Shown here: piece by piece, positions 60,452 through 64,000 of the stretch | Numbering within the stretch: the first letter of the stretch is position 1 | Layout of the letters: each line of letters starts with the position of its first letter | From: Mesorhizobium intechi | GTDB taxonomy: Bacteria > Pseudomonadota > Alphaproteobacteria > Rhizobiales > Rhizobiaceae | Assembly: GCF_002879535.1 (NCBI RefSeq) | Contig: NZ_PNOT02000061.1 | Location: 32,620 to 96,619, forward strand | Direction: 5' to 3' | DNA length: 64,000 nt | Notes under the pieces: model-generated | The model's database searches: none | The model's input: only the letters and a program-made list of their open reading frames with translations | What the model was told of the DNA's origin: nothing | Position numbers and translations under genes: made by a program

Positions 60452-60586
60452 GGGGCAGATTTGCCCGTTTCTTTGACATTGGTCCATCGCTGGCCGACAT
60501 GAACGGCAGAGTTGGTTGTGGCAGACTTGGTTGCACCGCCGCTGTCCTCATGCCAAAAGCGGCACGCCGCTCGGAGATACTCCCGC

Positions 60587-61666
60587 TTGAAGTCTTTTCG
60601 CGACAAACGCCGCGACAACCGCCCGACCGTGAAAAGCGGAACCGGTGAAGTGCGTCCGCACGAGACGCGTGGGCGGCCGGACGCCAGGCCGCGCGAACCG
60701 CGTGCCGCGAAACCGGATACCCAGTCCACACCGAATTCAGCCCCGCGCATCCTTGCCCGCCGTGACGGCGCCCTGCCCGCCGAGCAGCTTCCGCTGATTC
60801 TCGAAGTGGCGCCGAATGCAGATTATGCGCTGCTCGACAGCGGCGCGGGCCAGAAACTCGAACAATACGGCCCCTACCGCATCGTGCGGCCCGAGGGCCA
60901 GGCGATCTGGCAGAAAGCCTTGCCGGCGAGGGAGTGGGAGCGCGCCGACGCCATCTTCACCGGCGACACCGACGAAGAGGGCATCGGCCGCTGGCGTTTC
61001 CCGAAGATGCCGCTCGGCGAGACCTGGCCGATGAAGCATGACGGCATCGATTATCTCGGCCGTTTCACCTCGTTTCGCCATGTCGGCGTCTTTCCCGAAC
61101 AGGCCTCGCACTGGGACCACATGGCCGGGCTGATCGCGGCGGCTAGGCGGCCGGTCAAGGTGCTCAACCTGTTCGGTTATACCGGGCTCGCCTCGCTGGT
61201 GGCGGCCCGCGCCGGTGCCGAGGTCACCCATGTCGATGCCTCGAAGAAGGCGATCGGCTGGGCGCGTGAAAACCAGGAGATGGCCGGGCTCGGCGGCAAG
61301 CCGATCCGCTGGATCGTCGACGACGCGGTGAAGTTCGCCGAGCGCGAGGAACGCCGCGGCAGCCGCTATGACATCATCCTGTTCGACCCGCCGGCCTACG
61401 GCCGTGGCCCCAAGGGCGAGGTCTGGCAATTGTTCGAGGATCTGCCTGCCCTGACCGATCTATGCCGCGCGATCCTGACCCCAAGGCCGCTTGCGGTGGT
61501 GCTGACCGCCTATTCCATCCGCGCCTCCTTCTTCGCTATCCACGCTCTGATGCGCGACACCTTCGCCGGCATGGGCGGCAGGGTTGAATCGGGTGAGCTG
61601 ATCATCCGCGAAAAGTCCGCTGGCAGGGCGCTTTCGACCTCATTGTTTTCGCGTTGGGTGGCCTGA
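60587..61666 (+). CDS. class I SAM-dependent RNA methyltransferase (RlmI/RlmK-like)
   Basis: A protein of about 359 residues. A basic, disordered N-terminus of about 50 residues (KSFRDKRRDNRPTVKSG; RGRPDARPREPRAAKP) precedes a conserved region (LPLILEVAPNADYALLDSGAGQKLEQYG), the SAM site VKVLNLFGYTGLASLVAARAGAEVTHVDASKKAI, and the catalytic-loop IILFDPPAYGRGPKGE. This is the rRNA cytosine-5/guanine-N2 methyltransferase type. No ATG suits the family; TTG 60587 with GGAG 10 bases upstream is my choice, and the start is uncertain. Its stop shares bases with the TrmH gene start region. Confidence 0.82.
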   Translation: MKSFRDKRRDNRPTVKSGTGEVRPHETRGRPDARPREPRAAKPDTQSTPNSAPRILARRDGALPAEQLPLILEVAPNADYALLDSGAGQKLEQYGPYRIVRPEGQAIWQKALPAREWERADAIFTGDTDEEGIGRWRFPKMPLGETWPMKHDGIDYLGRFTSFRHVGVFPEQASHWDHMAGLIAAARRPVKVLNLFGYTGLASLVAARAGAEVTHVDASKKAIGWARENQEMAGLGGKPIRWIVDDAVKFAEREERRGSRYDIILFDPPAYGRGPKGEVWQLFEDLPALTDLCRAILTPRPLAVVLTAYSIRASFFAIHALMRDTFAGMGGRVESGELIIREKSAGRALSTSLFSRWVA

Positions 61667-62524
61667 ATGAACGAACGGCATGTGGGCGCACCCGGCCAGG
61701 TGAAGGAAGTCACCAGCCTCGCCAATCCGCTGATCAAGGACATCAAGGCACTCGCCCTGAAGAAATTCCGCGACCAGCAGAACGCCTTCATGGCCGAGGG
61801 GCTGAAGCTGGTGATCGATGCGCTCGACTTGGGCTGGCAGGTCAGGACGCTTGTGTTCGCCAAGGCCGGGCGCGGCAACCCGGCGGTGGAGAAGGTCGCG
61901 GCGCGCACGGTTGCCGCCGGCGGCACGGTGCTCGAAGTGTCGGAAAAAGTTCTTGTCGCCATCACCCGCCGCGACAATCCGCAAATGGTGGTCGGCGTCT
62001 TTTCGCAGAGATTCCTGGCCCTGAAGGACATCCGCGCCGACAATGGCGATGTCTGGGTGGCGCTGGACCGGGTGCGCGATCCCGGCAATCTCGGCACCGT
62101 CATCCGCACCGTCGATGCCGTCGGCGCCAAGGGCGTCATCCTGGTCGGCGACACCACGGATCCGTTTTCCGTGGAGACGGTGCGCGCCAGCATGGGCTCG
62201 ATCTTCTCCGTGCCGGTGGCGAAGGCAACGACCGAGGCCTTCCTTGCGTGGCGGGGCGGCTTTTCTGGCCTTGTCGCCGGCACCCATCTGAAGGGCGCGG
62301 TCGACTACCGCTCGGTCGATTTTTCCCGTGGACCCGTGCTCCTGATGATGGGCAATGAGCAACAGGGCCTCGTTGAAAGCCTTGCGGCGAGTTGCGACCG
62401 TCTGCTCAGGATCCCGCAAGCGGGCCGCGCCGATTCGCTCAATCTCGCCGTCGCCACCGGCATCATGCTGTTCGAGATCCGGCGCGGCGCGCTGAAGCTC
62501 GAGCCAATCGCTGACCAGCAATGA
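61667..62524 (+). CDS. TrmH/SpoU family RNA 2'-O-methyltransferase
   Basis: A 285-residue SPOUT protein. The N-terminal substrate-binding domain begins VTSLANPLIKDIKALALKKFRDQQNAFMAEG. The SpoU catalytic knot contains the three motifs: ALDRVRDPGNLGTVIRTVDAVGAKGVIL, GPVLLMMGNEQQGL and IPQAGRADSLNLAVATGIMLFE. It methylates a ribose in rRNA or tRNA; the exact site is not predictable. Its ATG 61667 begins 4 bases after the preceding stop region, so the two methyltransferase genes are coupled. Confidence 0.92.
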   Translation: MNERHVGAPGQVKEVTSLANPLIKDIKALALKKFRDQQNAFMAEGLKLVIDALDLGWQVRTLVFAKAGRGNPAVEKVAARTVAAGGTVLEVSEKVLVAITRRDNPQMVVGVFSQRFLALKDIRADNGDVWVALDRVRDPGNLGTVIRTVDAVGAKGVILVGDTTDPFSVETVRASMGSIFSVPVAKATTEAFLAWRGGFSGLVAGTHLKGAVDYRSVDFSRGPVLLMMGNEQQGLVESLAASCDRLLRIPQAGRADSLNLAVATGIMLFEIRRGALKLEPIADQQ

Positions 62525-62537
62525 AGGTTGCCCGCCC

Positions 62538-63035
62538 GTGAGATCATGGTCCCCCTACGCGCTGCTCGTCGTCGCGGCCATCGCCCTCGATCAGTGGATC
62601 AAGCATCTGGTCGAGACCGGCCTGCCCTTCCAGGAAAAGCTCGACCTGGTGCCGTTCCTGGCGCTGTTTCGCACCTACAACACCGGCATCGCCTTCTCGA
62701 TGTTCTCCTCCTTCGGTGATACCGGCCTGGTGATCATCGCCGCTTTAGTCGTGGCTTTCGTGCTCTACCTCGCCACCCACACGCCATCGGGCCGTGTCAT
62801 CGCCCGCACCGGCTTTGCCCTGATCATCGGCGGCGCGCTGGGCAATCTGATCGACCGCGCCGTCTATGGCCACGTCATCGATTACATCCTGTTCCACACG
62901 CCGGTCTGGTCCTTTGCCGTGTTCAACCTTGCCGACGCCTTCATTTCCGTGGGCGCGGCACTGGTCGTCTTCGACGAACTCATCGGCTGGCGCCGCGAGC
63001 CCAGAGCTTCGAACGCCAAGTCTTCCGAAGATTGA
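62538..63035 (+). CDS. lspA: lipoprotein signal peptidase
   Basis: A 165-residue type II signal peptidase with four transmembrane segments. The catalytic aspartates are in GALGNLIDRAVYGHVIDYI and FAVFNLADAFISVGAAL, and the N-terminal ALDQWIKHLVET with TYNTGIAFSMF is typical. It cleaves prolipoproteins. The start is GTG 62538. It follows the TrmH-type gene by 13 bp, and the oxidoreductase gene comes 57 bp later. Confidence 0.95.
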   Translation: MRSWSPYALLVVAAIALDQWIKHLVETGLPFQEKLDLVPFLALFRTYNTGIAFSMFSSFGDTGLVIIAALVVAFVLYLATHTPSGRVIARTGFALIIGGALGNLIDRAVYGHVIDYILFHTPVWSFAVFNLADAFISVGAALVVFDELIGWRREPRASNAKSSED

Positions 63036-63092
63036 CCCCGCGCGGCCATCGCCGCAAAGTCCAGGACGCCAAGCAAGTTCGCGGAGAAAAAG

Positions 63093-64000
63093 ATGTCCCA
63101 AACATTCAAAGCCATCCTCGTTTCGCGCGACGCCGACAAGAAACAGTCGGTCGCCGTGACGGACCTCACCGAAGCCGACCTGATGGAGGGTGACGTCACC
63201 GTCGCGGTCGAGGCGACGACGGTGAACTACAAGGATGGATTGGCCATTACGGGCAAGGCGCCGGTGGTTCGCCGCTGGCCGCTGGTGCCGGGGATCGACT
63301 TTGCCGGCACGGTCATCTCGTCCTCCAATCCCGACTGGCGCAAGGGAGACAAGGTCATCCTGAACGGCTGGGGTGTCGGCGAGACGCATTTCGGCGCCTA
63401 TGCCGGCCGCGCCCGCGTCAAGGGCGATTGGCTGGTGCCGCTGCCGGAAGGCATGCGCGTCCATGACGCAATGGCGGTCGGCACCGCCGGCTATACCGCC
63501 ATGCTCTGCGTCATGGCGCTGGAGCGGCACGGCATCCTGCCCGATCGCGGCCCGGTGGTGGTGACGGGTGCCGCCGGCGGCGTCGGTTCGATCGCGGTCT
63601 CCATCCTGTCCAGCCTGGGTTACCACGTCATCGCGTCGACCGGACGCAATGCCGAAAGCCCCTATCTGATCAATCTCGGCGCCGCCGAGGTGATCTCGCG
63701 CGACGAACTCAGCCAGCCCGCCAAGCCGCTGGCCAAGGAACGCTGGGCCGGCGGCATCGATTCGGTCGGCAGCCACACGCTGGCCAATGTGCTGTCGATG
63801 ACTTCCTATGGCGGCGCGGTCGCGGCGTGCGGCCTGGCCGGCGGCATGGACCTGCCGTCGAACGTGGCCCCCTTCATCCTGCGCGGCGTCTCGCTGCTCG
63901 GCATCGATTCGGTGATGGCGCCGAAGGCCGTGCGCCTCGAGGCCTGGCGGCGCATCGGCGCCGATCTCGACCTGCGGAAGCTCGCCAGCCTGTCCACGAC
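63093..64000 (+). CDS. acrylyl-CoA reductase (AcuI/YhdH)-type oxidoreductase, truncated by window end
   Basis: About 300 residues of a medium-chain dehydrogenase/reductase are visible: [64 protein letters not shown] and [19 protein letters not shown], then the NADP-binding [24 protein letters not shown]. The YhdH/AcuI subgroup reduces acrylyl-CoA and related quinone-like substrates and lacks the zinc sites. The last few dozen residues lie beyond the right edge. GGAGAAAAAG precedes ATG 63093. Confidence 0.9.
   Translation, partial: MSQTFKAILVSRDADKKQSVAVTDLTEADLMEGDVTVAVEATTVNYKDGLAITGKAPVVRRWPLVPGIDFAGTVISSSNPDWRKGDKVILNGWGVGETHFGAYAGRARVKGDWLVPLPEGMRVHDAMAVGTAGYTAMLCVMALERHGILPDRGPVVVTGAAGGVGSIAVSILSSLGYHVIASTGRNAESPYLINLGAAEVISRDELSQPAKPLAKERWAGGIDSVGSHTLANVLSMTSYGGAVAACGLAGGMDLPSNVAPFILRGVSLLGIDSVMAPKAVRLEAWRRIGADLDLRKLASLST

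Noticed and set aside
1..64000. CRISPR arrays, prophage or nodulation gene clusters
   Set aside because: No regularly spaced direct repeats, phage structural genes or nod/nif genes were seen anywhere in the window.

Overview
The window looks like chromosomal DNA of a Rhizobiales alphaproteobacterium, most likely Mesorhizobium or a close relative. Evidence is high GC content, an alphaproteobacterial lptC-lptA-lptB-rpoN-hpf-ptsN block, rhizobial family proteins (DUF892, DUF982, DUF6894, DUF1150, IalB), two tripartite tricarboxylate transporters, a small heat-shock gene behind a ROSE-type leader, and a palindromic intergenic repeat of the kind scattered through rhizobial genomes. The genus is an inference; no 16S or marker search was possible.

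Layout. 0-6 kb: stress and regulatory genes (DUF892 end, Crp/Fnr regulator, DUF6894, DUF982), an acyltransferase, tRNA-Ser(GGA) and two membrane proteins. 6.3-17.9 kb: a nucleoside uptake and salvage region with a BMP-family binding protein, a double ATPase and two permeases, cytidine deaminase, purine nucleoside phosphorylase, thymidine phosphorylase, uracil phosphoribosyltransferase and adenosine deaminase. A few unrelated small genes (VOC, GNAT, anti-sigma-like, SlyX, aspartic protease) are interspersed. Ribokinase (43.2 kb) and a nucleoside hydrolase (46.5 kb) fit the same theme. 18-22 kb: ubiE, ubiB and a coaBC gene whose product starts with a FitA-like ribbon-helix-helix DNA-binding domain, preceded by an inverted repeat. 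24-30 kb: a catabolic cassette (citrate-synthase-like lyase, CaiB-type CoA transferase, TctA, TctB, TctC) facing a divergent IclR regulator. 30-41 kb: a GGDEF/EAL protein, a second TctC-TctB-TctA set, nth, an LCMT-type methyltransferase and an Ada-type alkyltransferase. 41.1-43 kb: a compact four-gene operon with two paralogous spore-coat-U-like subunits, a one-domain PapD-like chaperone and a Lys-tailed exported protein, but no usher. 47.4-48.4 kb: an Hsp20 gene with a sigma-32-like promoter and RNA thermometer, then a DUF1150 gene.

48.5-56.8 kb is housekeeping (ptsN, hpf, rpoN, lptBAC, sppA, ihfB, LapA-like, ornithine cyclodeaminase family). At 57.5-58.9 kb sits an IS5-family element whose transposase needs a -1 frameshift at a canonical slippery heptamer. 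Its terminal repeats also enclose a DUF1851/Tdi1-like immunity gene, so it appears to carry a passenger gene. The window ends with an EVE-VOC-YafY regulator group, two RNA methyltransferases, lspA and the start of an AcuI/YhdH-type oxidoreductase.

The most unusual items are the IS element with an immunity-like passenger, the RHH-CoaBC fusion with its candidate operator, and the usher-less subunit/chaperone operon.
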